From the NCBI GenBank assembly GCA_916613615.1, contig OU744725.1, forward strand, positions 13,728,253 through 13,792,252: a stretch of DNA of 64,000 nt, read 5' to 3'. Shown here piece by piece: positions 26,201 to 41,200 of this stretch (position 1 is its first letter; each line of letters begins with the position of its first letter). Both the position numbers and the translations under genes were made by a program. Under the pieces are notes generated by a model. It did no database searches, had not been told where the DNA came from, and worked only from the letters and a program-made list of their open reading frames with translations. The stretch is from Steromphala cineraria (Eukaryota; Mollusca; Gastropoda; Trochida; Trochidae).

Positions 26201-29200
26201 CATGAACATGTCTAAATGTTAAAACTTCCAGGGAATCATTATGACATATTCACTTTCAAGTTCAAAGGTCAAGGTCACGAGTTATAAAATCACCGCAAAA
26301 ATCCTTGTAAACGCGATAACTTGAAAAGTTTTTGTGCTATGAAGCTCTAACTTGGTATATATCATCCTTGGAAAAGTAAAAAAAATTGAAAAGGTTTCGG
26401 CTACAATCCGTCAAAGGTCAAGGTCACAGCAAGGTCATGACTTAAGCATGGTTTAGCGAAAATGCTTAATTTTAACTATGATCACTTTTAATCAATACAT
26501 GATTGTTATACTCAATAAAAAGTGTTCAATTATTGTGTGACCTTGAAGTTCAAAGGTCAAGGTCATGAGATATGAGTTATTGCAATACCTTGTAAACACA
26601 ATAACTTGAAAAGTTTTTGTGCTATGAAGTTTAGAATTTGTATATATTATCTCTTGAGATGTACATTTTCAAAAAGTTTTGGGTACGAACTGTCGAAGGT
26701 CAAGGTCACAGCAAGGTCAACATATATGGAGAAAATGGATTAATTTAATTTTTAACACTTTATTTCATTACAATAATGTTATACTCAATGAAATGTGTTC
26801 ATTGATTGTGTGACCTTGAGTGTCAAAGGTCAAGGTCACGAGAAAATTCCCAATTTGGTGAGGCCTGTATAAGGCGGAACAGGGTAAGGCGAAACCCCAA
26901 GTTCCGGGGCTGCTCTGCTTTTGCGGTATCCCGCAAACGCTAATCTAGTTTTCAAATATCAATGTTTCCTATCCTCGTCTTGGGTTTCAGCATTCACCCT
27001 TTGAATTTCATAACTTTATCAGGGGCGGGATGGTTTGGGCGTTCGGCTTTAGATCAAGATGTCAGTGGTTCGAATCCCACCAGGGGCATGGCAACTTTGT
27101 CTGCAGTAGAGAACTGTTTTACACACAGTAAGGTTTTGGTGCTATGATACACTGAATTTCAGTGCAGTACAACCATGGTTTTCTAGGTCTAGCGGATGCT
27201 TGCAGGTTTCACCGCAATGCATAGCTGTAATAGCGTTGTGGGCTTTCTCCCTGCAGGAATACTAGCAGCTGTGATATAAGTGAAATACTCTTGAAGGTGG
27301 TGTTATACCCCAAATCACCTCACCTGATCTCATAACTTGATGTGTATCAGTTCTGTTTTCACTGAAATATCAACGGTATGTTATATATCTCCCTAATTTA
27401 TCATATATAATTTCCTCATATGCAATTTCATGGGAGGGACTGTGAAATAGCTGGCCCTTCAAGGCTTGTCGCTAAACCATTTATTAGGAATATTTTGATG
27501 AATAAAAGATTTTAAGAACACAATCCCAGAACTTTATTACCACTTATATTCAAGATGGCAGCTAAAACAATTCAAGAATTTCAATATGTTAGCAGTTTAG
27601 GAGTAAGGACAACATTTAAATATGAGCTGGGTAACTTAATTGTGTTTATAAATTTTTTGTATATTAGCAAAAAAAGAAAATGTCAAAATTGATTATGTGA
27701 GGGAACTAGTATACATGAATGAGCAATTAAATTTACATAATTCAATTCCCTCAGGGTAATAATATACGTTGTATCGCCATTGTACCGGCGTTGAGCAGTC
27801 CTGGACTGGATACTAGGCGTTAAAATTATTATTATTATTATTGTAATGACATACTGAACTTCATGATATGTTAACTAAAACTTTACATGTTTAAGAAACA
27901 TGTTTTAGTAAATGACAAAATCATATCAGAACAAACCAGCATAAACATTTATCAAGTGGTTAAAGATTTAAGGAGAGGGTATTTTAAGTTTGACAACTTT
28001 TCCAAGTAAATAAAATATGTTTAAACCAAACCAAAGATTTTACATGATCAAGAATTTGTTTTGAATGCAGATGGCAATAAGGTTGAGTGCTCTACAGCAT
28101 ATCTGACAATATCAATGACATTTAGACTACTGAAAACAAATTAAAACTGTTTATTAAAGAAATCAAGTACCCCTTGGTTTGTTTTTATGGACACTTTTGA
28201 CAGTTATAGAAAATTTCTGTTTCAAATTTAACAAAATGGAGTTTGTGGAAAATTAGCATGAAACCTAAATTAAATCTAAAATGCATGGTTTCTTTGTGGC
28301 AAGTAAAGGGTTCCTTCTTAATTGGAACATATTTTAAAATACTTAATAAATAATTCTAACTCTTTATTGATATAGATAGAAGACGTTTTCTCAAACTTGA
28401 ATGATTATTTGAAATTGCTCAAATCATTAATTTCTTAAGCATGCATCTGCATACATCTTCAATGTTTTTCTTAAAAAGTAAGTAACATTTCTAAGTTTGC
28501 ACAGTCTTAGATACATATAAGTTCAATATTTGAAAATGAATGATTACCTGGGTAATTTATTTCCAATATCTGGCAATATGATAATTGTTAGCTTGCACAT
28601 CAAAACAAACAATTTGCAGCCCTACATTGACCTCAAAGTATGACATAAACTGCAACACCCAAATACATTTTCAATTACATATGATCCTGTAGCCTATATG
28701 AAGTATGTATCATTTCTTTGTTTCTAGGGCGGCTGATCTGTTGCTAGGGGGAGCGGTAATGAACAAACCCTTCCAGCCACATGAAGCCCACATCCCGTAT
28801 AATCTGCAGGTGAGTGCTCGTTAATTATCTGTAGGTAACAATTGAGGTAAATTTCAGACTGAAAACATCAAGTAAAATTTGGTTTCTTTTGCAAAAGTGA
28901 TATGTCATTTTAAGTACAGTACAGTTGCTGTATGACAATTACATAGTTTGCCCACCATGTGTTCAGAGATATATCACATGTACAGCATGTCATCATGTGT
29001 AAAGCTTGTAATCATGTGTAAATTGGTATGACATCATGTGTACAGCATGTTATGTGTACTGCTAGTAATGTTTACAGTGGTATGACATCATGTGTACAGG
29101 GGTATATCACATGTACAGCATGTCATCATGTGTAAAGCTTGTAATCATGTGTACATTGGTATGACATCATGTGTACAGCATGTTATGTGTACTGCTAGTA

Positions 29201-32200
29201 ATGATTACAGTGGTATGACATCATGTGTACAGCATGTTATGTGTACTGCTAGTAATGATTACAGTGGTATGACATCATGTGTACAGCATGTTATGTGTAC
29301 TGCTAGTAATGATTACAGTGGTATGACATCATGTGTACAGCATGTTATGTGTACTGCTAGTAATGATTACAGTGGTATGACATCATGTGTACAGCATGTT
29401 ATGTACTGCTAGTAATCATGTGTACAGTGGTATGACATCATGTGTACAGCATGTTATGTGTACTGCTAGTAATGTTTACAGTGGTATGACATCATGTGTA
29501 CAGCATGTTATTTGTACTGCTAGTAATCATGTTTACAGTGGTATGACATCATGTGTACAGCATGTTATGTGTACTGCTAGTAATGTTTACAGTGGTATGA
29601 CATCATGTATACAGGGGTATGACGTCTGCATTGGTATGAGCCGTGGGTACAACCGTGTGTACAATGGCATTACTTCATGTATACAGTGGTATGACATTTG
29701 TACGGTTGTACATTGGTATGTCATCATGTGTCACATGGATTGTCATCATATGTAAAGCTTACGTGCACAGTGGTATGACATATGTAAATTTTGTAATGGT
29801 CACACAATGTTGAACAATGTACATACTTGCTTGACACCAATATCTCATCAAATAATGATGATGTCGAGACTTCTTTATGGAAGTGCAGAATGTGGTCTCT
29901 ATGGTTTTGCTTGAGTAACTTTTAAATGAATTGACATGTGCTTATGAATAATGGATGCTGTTCTTGGTTTTCGGGGTCAATGGATGCAGGGGGAGTGTAA
30001 CAGGGTTCTTTTGATGTGAATCAACTGATGGTTGACGTGACCTGCATTGATTGTTGCCTTGGAGTGGATGGGCAGTGCCTGTATCTGATCATTTCTAGAT
30101 GTATGATCTTATTATTAAGGCTTCCATGGGTCAAAACAATTTGGACCCAAGTACTCGAGGGGTCAGACTCGACCCTGGCTCGAATACCCTAATTTCTTTT
30201 ATTTACCCATGAAACCATGATTGTAACTGTTGTTGAGCAGGGATATCATAAACATATATTTCGACTTATAAATGATCGTATTTTGACATCAAAGTCTTGA
30301 TATGGTAATGTTGATTACCTGTCTTTGATCTTTACGAACAATCAAACTGAAATAACTTTGATAATTAACAGTGACTTCAACTGTCCCCAAGTCCAAGATA
30401 ATGGAGTCCAGCTAAACTCAACTCTTGCTTGAGTACTGGAGTACCAATGGAAGGCCTGTTTTCTTCAGCCAAACTTCATCCCAGTGATTAGTGTAGACTC
30501 GTGTAACATTGATCAAAGTGAAGCTTCAATTGATTTTAACAGAAGAAAGTTTCATGATTGGCTTGCTGTTTATATGTTATCTGTTTATGGAGGGAAGATA
30601 TTACAATATTGATCAACAAGAACATACACTTTGTTCAAATAGGAAACTCACAGCAAACAATGTTACTCAACATAGAGCTTAATTTGAGAAAGTTTCATAA
30701 CTCATTGTTGAAATAGGAAACCAACAGCAAACAATGTTACTTATGATAGAGCTTTCATCAGGGCTAACAAGCTTACATTTTAGGTTAATTAAGATGGTGG
30801 GAACACTATTTAGAAGGACGTTTTTATAGATTTTGATAACACTGGCTCTTATATATATATCAAGATTTGAGCTACCATATGAATAGAGTAGACATGTGCA
30901 CATCTCAAAGAAAACAATTTTGCCCATCATGCTTGCAAAAACTTATTGTTTATTGATAGGTTTTCATGCAGTTGCCACCTCATATCTCACAATGAAATAT
31001 ATCTGAAAATGAAATCGGCAGATAAGTCACAATTTTCTGGCTACTTGTTGACATTTTATCAGTTTCTATGATGTGTCGTCATGGTGATCTCACTCTTTCC
31101 TGCAATTGAAGTGTCCAGTGTTTGCTCCAAGCAATGCTTAATGGTCAAACAAGTCAGATTACAGAGATTTACAGGAGAGCAGTAGAAATACAAGTGTTAC
31201 TAGTTACAGTGCCAGATCCATGAAATTGGAAATTCTCGATAAATCTTTTGAATGGACATTGGAGTCCACCCTTGTTGTTGAGCAAATTATAGACAAAATT
31301 CAAAGACAGTGAACCCCCACATCCCCTGGTTCTACTCCTGAGTTGTTAGGAAAATAATTTAGTACCGTTTTCGACCTATTAAGCGCCCTGGGCAGTTAAA
31401 AAATTGGAACGAGGGGGCGCTTATTAAAGTGTCTTAATCATTCAGTCAAATGATAAAAATGTTTGTATATTCATGATCTGCATATTGTTTTTTAACAAAA
31501 GTTACAAATCCAATTAACTTGATTAAAGAGGAGGCCTGAAATCAGGTCTTCAAACCCTTTTTTTATGTAAAATTTCATAGGTTTGTTATGTAAGGTATAC
31601 CTGGAGAGGGGGCGCTTTAAAAGACACAGAGTATGTTGATAGGATCACATATGTCAAATTTTAATATCGATGTTAATACATCGGGAACGACAAACTGTTA
31701 TTGAAAAAAACAAGTTAAAGGTCAATCAGTACATAAGAACGAAAATATGGCTATTCAAAGTCAGGATTTTGATCGAAAAAACGGACAATGTGGCTCGAGT
31801 GGCATGCGCAAAGTTGCCAAACGTAATTTTGAAACCTTGTCATAAGCTGACAGGAAGATATATTCGATTCGATAGTGTTTATTAGGTATTGTAACTAATA
31901 GATAGATTCATTGGATGCATAATTTCAAATATTGAACGTATTTGAGATGTTTTCTTGATTTTTCCATAAAATCAAGCACTTTGGAGATATTATGCATAAA
32001 TGGATATATTTGCAAGTCCAGTGATGAGATATGAACTTCAATCAGCATATTAAATATTTTGTAGCTTATCGAAACCAAATAAAATTTTAAGAAAGATACT
32101 CTGTGTCACTTTAATGTTTTGTTGAGTTAAGAGCACCGTTTGGGGGCGCTTATTACGTTGAATACGGTAATAGGTTTACTCTTTAGGGACGTGAATGATA

Positions 32201-35200
32201 TTCCAATGAATTATGAATAATAAATGGTTTGGTTCATTTGTACTGTCACTTTGTTAGTTTATTACAACCATTATATCTGTTTATAGAAGTATGTTATATA
32301 TGTACTAGTGAACATCTGTGCCTACCACATGATGAACTCAGAGCTATATGGTGTTTAACCGTTTGATAATTGTTGTTGACATTATTGTTGATCATGTTAA
32401 TAAGTTTTGATATACCTGAGATATCATGTATGTTTTGTTTACCCGAGTATTTAGTTACACAAATGCTGAGTTTTCTTAGATTCTTTTTGTCATACATGTC
32501 AGACCCATTGAGAATATACCTTAGTTGTTTTTTATGATTACAAGATGTTAACGAGAAACTTAATTAAATCAATGAATGAAAATCAAATTAATGAACGAAA
32601 AAATACCAATAAAAAATTTAAAACAGTTTCATTCCTTTGTTAAGAAAATTCAAAAATAAAAGTTAAAGAGTTTTTGTAGACATTTCATAGCCTATCGGAT
32701 TGGAAAAAATAATAACGCAAAATTCGAGTACAAGGGTAGTGGGCCTCGTAATGAACTGTGAAGAAGACTTATGGGCCTAGCTAGGTCAGAGTCTCAACTT
32801 CATGTAAATGAAAATATGGGTGGGGAAGAAATAGCTAATGGCAGAATCATATATCTGACACATAAAGGAAAGTTGGGGAAAAATAGAGATTGGTTCCAAA
32901 AAATATTTGCTGTTTTCAAATACTGAAAACCTTCTGAAAGTTAGGAGATATCTGACAGGCCATATTTATAAAAAGGCTGTGAAACTAATACTTACTCAGA
33001 GGAAGACTTCTAAAACTAATCAAATATCCCACATGTGTACTATGTTCAGTATGCAGCAGACAGTGTAATGTAAAATGTGTAGTTTTTATGTAAAGTAGAT
33101 CTGTTTGTTATGTAAATGAAAACCATAGATAACATGCATGATTTATCACTATGAACTACATAAACTGCTAATAGCCCAAATGATCTTGTGCAAGATAATA
33201 GTCATCAAAACCATTTTTAAAATCAATTATTGAAATGTAGACATAAGGGAATGATGTTATGTTCTTTAATTAATTTGAACGTTATTAAATTGATGTTTCG
33301 TTGATTGATATTTTCCTTTATTTGTCATTATAACTTTACACTAAGACAATTTGAGCTTGCAGATCACTGGTCTCCCCAATTTCAAATTTAAACAAATATA
33401 AGAAAGTGGCACATGGCTTAGACCATTAATTTGCATCTGTTATCACTTCAACAACACCACTGTTATTTGCAGCTTCATCACAACAATATGTCAAAACTTT
33501 CAATCTAGTCAATATCTTTATTAGCATGGATGGTGTCAGTGAAGTCTTGAGATAACAACTGCAATACTTCAGACTTTGACAAACTGTTTCCTTCACAAAT
33601 ATGCATCTGCAATCCTTCAAATCACTCCTTGTGCCAAACCTTTCTTAGTTACTTCCCAACCTCACTAGCTCAGGGGAATTAAATCTTTTGCTAAGGTTTC
33701 TTGATCAAGAAGGTTTCACAGTGATAAAGCTTGTTATCAGTTTGCATTAATCCAGATAGGTGTCGATCTTCAGATAATCAGAAACAATTAATGAATGAGC
33801 GTATCTTCCTCTTTCTCTATTGTCAGTGTAAAGCATTTTCTTGGCAATACACAAGGTTCCACAGTGAGGCAGCTTGTTGCCATCAATCCAGATAGGTGTC
33901 GATCTTCAGATAATCAGAAACAATTAATGAATGAGCGTATCTTCCTCTATTGTCAGTGTAAAGCATTTTCTTGGCAACACACAAAGTTCCACAGTGAAGC
34001 AGCTTGTTGCCATCAATCCAGATAGGTGTCCATCTTCAGATAATCAGGAAGAATTCATGAAACCCGTTCTCTGTTGCTAGTTTAAAGCATTCTTTTGTGT
34101 CCGTGGAACATGGTGTGGAACTCGTATTGATTCTCAATAAAACTTGTAGGAACTTTATCAGTGTGACTCAGACTTCATTGTCAAGTATATGAGGTATAAT
34201 TACTACAAATCTCACATTAACAGACATCAGGTCAAGTCAACATTTTTAGTAATTTTTCTGACTATTTCAAGGTCGTTTTTCAGAAGATAAGGTGAAGGAT
34301 AAATTCCATCACTAAACTGGCTTTTGTATTCACAATCAAGATCACGAAGATGATGTTTCAGAAAATTCCTGGCCTTCGTATTGATATCGTCAGGAAAATC
34401 TATTATAAAATTTGTATGTAGTATTCGAGGTAAAATACAATAGATACAAAATATATGTTTGGGCTACGAATGTTTGTGTCTTGAAATATGTGTCAAGGTT
34501 GTTTTTCATAAATTACCAGTCAAGGAGAAAATGTACAAGTTTTTTTGATTGATTTTAATGTCAGGATTTGAATAGTGCAATACCTCAATTATTGTTAAGT
34601 TAAAACTATTTTGAAATAAATAACATTTATTTACCAAATAACTCAAATAATGATTCCATATAATCAGCAACTGGAGTATGGTTTCCCTCTTCTAGATTTC
34701 GCTGGCATAGGTTATATTTATTTCCATCTGTTTAAAAAATTTTGCCTGTCCATTTATTTCGGCAGTGGTTGGTTTTTTTCCTGAGTGACATGTTGCAAGT
34801 GGTCTCCTCATGTCGAGACAAATGAAGTGTAAATACGACCCACCAGATAGTGTCACATCATGTCTTCTCCCTGATAGTCCACAACCTGTCCCTCTCCTCC
34901 ATACTCGAGTCCGTTGCCATGGTGAATGCGGAAGAATTATCCTCTCAGGCGAATACGGCCATCTGACATTAGGAAGACCTTGTGGTCTGACATCGGGGAG
35001 TGCTAACCAGCTAATATTAGGGAGGGTGTTTGGGGAGAGGAGGGGGAGATGTGATCTAGCGTTATCCACAGTGAGTGGAGCAAGTATTGACCAACTTCAG
35101 CTCCATGTGTCAGTACGCCGGTTACAGATTTGGAGTTTTTCTTTTCAAGTATGGTAACCGGTGTTAGAAAAAGAAGATATAGAGGGGGAGTGTTGATTTT

Positions 35201-38200
35201 TGGTAGTTGGGGATCACTATTTCATTTAGTGTATCTGTCATTCTATCAACTTATATACACCGGTATATTAAAACAAAGGGCCATAAGACAGAGGCCAAGC
35301 AAAGATAGTGAGATAGAGGTTTGTTTTGATAAGAATATGGATTTTTGAGAAAGGGTATATAGTTATTTGTGCTTAGGAGGAGGTGTAGTTTGCATTAAAG
35401 GAGTGTAGAGGTTAGTTTTATTTCCAATACAGCCATTTCCTTTATTGCCAAACTGTTGACTAATGAGGGTTGTTTGGGTACAGAGAAAAAAGGGTAGGTG
35501 AGAATGGGAAATTATTGGCAAGAATAATGACATTGGAATAAGTGAAAGCTATTCAATCAAATATTTTTCAGGAGTATGTTAAGATGTTTCATAGCAAGCA
35601 AAGATAGTGAGAAAGGTTTGTTTTTTGAGAGAATGGGAATTGTTTTTGGAGAAAGGTTATATATGTAGATTTTATTTGTGTGCTTAGATATAGGTATAGT
35701 TGGGTGATGGAGGGGGAAAGATTGTTTTAGAAGTGGACATGGCCTTGGAGAGATAAAGCTAAGATTTTTGGTATATAGTACAACTGGGAAACTGTTTTCC
35801 TATTAAAGTGATTTATAAACAAGTTAAAAACATTTATCAGATATTCAGCCAAGCAAGGATGATTGGGTTTGATTTGGATTAATTCTAGGTGGCAGATTTT
35901 GTAGTATGGATGGAAGAAGTTGATTTCTGAATAAGTGGACAGGGATTGGGAAAGAGATCATTGACAATGGGCCATTTTCAAAGTTTTAGGTAATTTTCTG
36001 AATTTTAAATGGGCCATTGCCCATTGCATCAATTGTAAACTTCACAATTTTAATGGGCCATTTTTTCATCCAATGTGCAAAATGGCCAATGGCCCATGCC
36101 TTACCCAATCACTGAGTGGAGTGTATGAGTTGCTTTTGTGGATTTCAATTTCTTTTATCTTTAAAGTTTTTCGAGTTAGTGTTTTGGAGAAGCTGTTTAA
36201 GAGCTATAGGTAGAGGGGGGGTGGGGGTTGGGGCTTTTTAAAAAATACTAGTTTTGATACTTGAGTAAGAGGAGAAGGTAAAAAGAAAGAATTGACCTCT
36301 GTATTACTAACACAATAAAGGGAGGGTTAATATGTCAAAGAGTCCAGGTATTGTTGAAACAAGAACAAATTTGTCTTTCAAGGAAAATGTGTGTGAAATA
36401 ATTTCAATAGAGATGTAAGATGATTTGATAATAGAATAAGCAAGGAGGTCCTTGTAGTCTCCTTGTGTGATATCTGGTTCAGTGTGTACTATACGCAAGA
36501 AATCAAATCAATGGACACAGCAGGTATTACTACAGCTGTTTTATACAAAATACAGTTAACATGGAGCTCTGAGCATGCTCAGTTATGTTATAATGACATA
36601 TGGCATTGCTGTTTTTCAAATGAGGCAGATTTTCAAACAAATAAGAACAATCAAGTTTTAATTAATTTTCTCACAACTGATTGAAGTTATATCAACAATA
36701 TCGATCATCTTTAACGAGGATTGATTCAGGTTACCAGGTACACTATATAGAAAATTACTTCTTTTTTTAAAAAAATTCTCCTGAAGACTTGATTAATATC
36801 ATATTATGTTTGACATTTTCACTTTCTATTCTATTGAATTGTTTTACATAAAGATTTCTTTGAATCTCAATGTTTAATCATAATAGATCAGCAAGAAATA
36901 TCACATTCCTGTGCTCGTGTCTCTAGTTTATATATCACATGTCACATGACTTTTTTTTGTCAATAACCAATCATCTGCTATTACACTGATATTGCAGGTA
37001 AACTGTTACATTATTTACACTTTGTTCAACAACGTTGTCCTATGTAAATGAATAATGTTACTCAAAGGTCAGTGGTAGGATTCCTCAAAGATACTTCAAG
37101 TATAATATCAATACTGAGGGTTTTGTTTTGTAATATTATTGTTGTCTGCAAATGAAGAGTCCATTGTCAGCTCCAAAGAATGCTCTTATGTTCAAACAAG
37201 TCCACACAGAGATTACAGGAGAGCTACAGTAAAATCACAAGTCTGACAAGTTGCAGTGCCAAATATTTTGTATGGAAATGGTTGATTCACCGATTGAACA
37301 AGGTTCATCTTAAAGGGGCAGTAGCACGTTTTTTGATAATTTTATATTTTAAAATTTTCAGTGATAATTGTAAGTTAATGTTAAATGTATTATTTTGACA
37401 GTGTCAAAAATGTCATTACACAAGTCAATCATCCATAGTCGGAGGACAAAGTATGAAGATTCACATAAAATACATAGGCCGCCATTTTTGTGTGAACACC
37501 TTTAATTCATTTTCTGTAAGAAAAAGGAATCGCATGGCTAAACTTTACGTTAAATATTTGAATTATTACTGCTCCATTTAGTTTAAATGCATTGTTTTTC
37601 AATTGGAACCATTCATTTTCATTTTCCTGACATCACCTCATATTCCCCCTAAAAACGTGCTACTGCCCCTTTAATGGGAAATTTTTCTGAGGCTTTTTGT
37701 CAGAAATGAAAGGAATTATTGCGAAAACGGTTACCTCTAAACCAACATTGACTTATTTCTCTCCCTCGGAGAGATCGTACAGAGTGTGAATAAAAAATAA
37801 AATTTTTTAGTGGTCTGCGTGTTGTTTACTGAATTATCTCCCTTGGAGTTAACTCCCTTGAATTTTCAATTCCAACTGTCATTCTTTTCTCTGTACGCCG
37901 AGAGACCGGTCGTACTCAGTGTGAATTCAAATTCTTTCATTCATTGGACTACTTCTGGATACGTTTTGTCCTTGGATTTTATGTGATTCATCTGGATTAT
38001 TTGTGATTCTTTTGGATTACTGTGTGTTTTCCTTGGATTGTGATTCTTTTGGATTACTTGTACTCCTGGAAGTTTTCTTGAGTGAGTTCATCTTACGTGT
38101 TGTTTTTTCAAAATGGCTTCTCAAAAGAAATGTGTTGAATGTCAAAAGTATCTTTATAAAGGCGATCCACATTCTCTATGTTTTTCTTGTGCTGACGAGT

Positions 38201-41200
38201 CCTCTTGTACTGCCAAAAAACATTGTTTGATGTGTAATCACATGCCCCTGGATGAGTGGGTAATTATGCACAACAAGAGATCTAAGCCTATCACGCCCAA
38301 GCGTAAGTCCACGGCTAAGGCTTCACCTTTAGACTCTAAGAAAGCCAAGTCCTCACCTCCCAAGCCTACGGAGTTAGAGCAGATTAAGGCTATGCTGTCC
38401 ACCTTAACCTACTCTGTTGCCGCCATCAAGAAGGACTCAGCCGAGCGTTTCACGGCCCTGGAGTCCACCCTATCAACGAGTCGTACGCGGTCCGTCTCCC
38501 TGACCCCGGTGTCAGTGGAGCGGGCGGTCGATTCAGCTCCTCTGCCCAACCAAGGTAGCACGGACCCAGACCCCGTTGCTATCCGAGGCCGGCATGAGCA
38601 AGGCAGTTCGACTGCCCGTGATCCTCTCGTGAATGTCACGGCTCCCAGCGGTGCACGGACTTCACAGGGAGGTCAGGGTAGCTCGGTGGATCCCGTTAAG
38701 CAGCCCGTTAGCACGGGCGGCACGGGTCCTACCGCGCCGACTGTTGATAGCGGTATCCAGGCCCCTGCACGGACGGCCCGTGACCAGCAGACCACATTCA
38801 TTGACACGTCTAACCCGCCGCTTATCCCCGTGATTCACGATGTCACTAACAAGCCTGCCCTTTGTCACGCCTTTACGGACACGGACTCTGCGGATTTCTC
38901 AGTGTCTTCTCGGGAAGGACAGTTGATTATTCCTCCGGATGTTTTTGACTTTGCTCTTAATCCGGATTGGACCTTTCCTGACAAGATTCAGTATCTCCAA
39001 CGACTTAAGCCGTGCACGGCTCCTGTTATTTCGGAGGATACGGCCTCTCCTAGGCCCGATGAGTTGGGAGATTCGGGATCGCTTCCCCCCTCACGGCCTG
39101 CCAAGTTTTCTTTGCCACACTCTACAGTCATTAAGACAGCCTGCAACGGACTTAATGAAAAGTTATCCAATCTACCGGGTCAAGTTACAGTTCCCAAGTT
39201 TAGACCCAAAACGGCATATCAGATGCACAACAGATTTGTGGCCCAAGAGCCCCCTCTGCTAGATAGGGATTTTGATAGGCTTAATCCTAAGGCTGTGTCT
39301 TTCAATCAAATTGCCATTTCCAAGACTGATGCTTCCGAAATCGAACGGAATGTTCGTGCGTCTATGGACATTCTCTCCTATATGAATTGGTTTTGTGCAG
39401 GAGTTAGGGAGATGCTTCCTGCCAAGTTCGAGGATTATGAGGAGATAGCCCCGGATACTCTACAGACTATCAGAGCAGATGATGTGGCCATGGCACATGG
39501 GTTTTTAGACTCTGTTTTTGTGGCGTCTCAGGACCTGGCTGCGGCTTCAGCCAACTCCATGGCACGTTTTGTTTTGGGCGAGAGGCAACAACAGATTGCA
39601 AGGATTAGAGACCTACCAGTGGATGTTAAGGACTCTTTACTAACTCAACCCATCCAAGCTCCCTCCTTATTCAATGGATCTTGTGTTCAAGCCAGCGAAT
39701 CACAGGATTCTATGACCTCTAAATCCTTGAATTTGAAATTAACCCAGGCCTTACTTTCAAGGGGTTCATTCCAGGGACAGCGTCGTGGGAATAATAGTAG
39801 CGCCAAACCTAACTACCATTCCAAGCAATCGACTCCTCATCCTCCTCCTTCTACGTTCCAATCTAGAGGCACTCCCCGTGGTCGCCGGGACTTCCATCCT
39901 TCTCAGCCTAAGGATCAATCAAGACAGTTCTTCAAGGAGCAATCAAGGCCCTTTCGTGGATCGAAAGGGGGGCATCGACGCTGACTGCCACGCCCCTTCT
40001 CCGCCTCTCAGTCTACCCTTACGGCCGCTTCCGTCCCTCGACCTGAATGTCTCGATTCCGTTTCCTCAGCCGATCCTCCCCTCTCCCGTGGGGGGTCGTC
40101 TGGGGAACTACACTCAGAACTGGGAGTCCATCACCAGCGACAAATGGATTCTGTCAGTGATAGCTTCGGGATATACCCTTCAGTGGGATCAAGTTCCTCC
40201 AACTACCGTCCATCCTCGAGGAAACAGGTTTTTCCTCCAAGGAAAAAAGCTTCAGGCAGCACTCAACGCAATCGAGCAGCTTTTAGAGAAAGGCGCAGTC
40301 ACGGAGCTAGACCCCACCGACGTATCGCTAGGCTTTTACTCGCCCGTTTTTCTCGTCCCCAAGAAGGACACGTTGGAGATGAGAATGATAATAGATCTGA
40401 AGGTGTTAAACAAGTCCTTTCTCACCAGGCCCCCCAAGTTCGTTATGGAATCCTTGAACAATATTCGGAAACTGATTCTTCCCCATTCAATCTTTGCCAG
40501 CCTCGACTTGAAAGATGCGTACCTCCATATTCCCATTCACATCAAGTCCCGCAAATATCTACGTTTCGCCCTCAATGGCCGCCGTTTTCAATTCAAGGTC
40601 CTTCCTTTCGGAATCGCAGTGGCCCCTTGGCTTTTTACCAAGATAACAGCTCCAGTTCTTCAGTTCTTGCACATTCATCACGTTTTCATCCACGGCTACT
40701 TGGACGATTTCCTGCTGAGACACCAAGAGTTGTCCATCCTTTACCATCATATACAGTCAGTCAAACATGTGTTCTCCCACCTGGGATGGATTATCAATCA
40801 GGAAAAGTCAGAACTGATCCCGACTCAGCGTATCAAGTTTCTGGGAGCCATTCTGGATACGATCTCGGGAACCATTGCTCCTTCAGAGAGTCGCTGGACT
40901 TCAATTCAGGAATCCATCCATCAGCTACTGGATTCGAACCAACCTCAAGCTCTCAGGTCGTGGATGTCTCTGCTGGGATCTCTAACCTCAATCCAGTCTT
41001 TCACTATCAGAGGCCGCCTGAATCTTCGGCATGTTCAGACTTGGATAAACAACTACCGCCATTTGCCTCTAGACACCAAGATTGTGCCGACAGATGTAGT
41101 GCGTCGCGAGATACTATGGTGGACTCTACACTCTCACGTGATGTCGGGTTGTGCTTTCACTCTCCCTCAGCCAACTCACACTATTTACACGGACGCCTCG

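Noticed and set aside
27021..27100. A functional tRNA gene
   Set aside because: B box is good but the stems do not pair and a SINE body follows; the same applies to 18308-18385 and 53740-54180.
29092..29755. + strand frames of 106 and 122 codons with an 18-residue repeat
   Set aside because: By-product of the 54-bp tandem repeat in intron 4.
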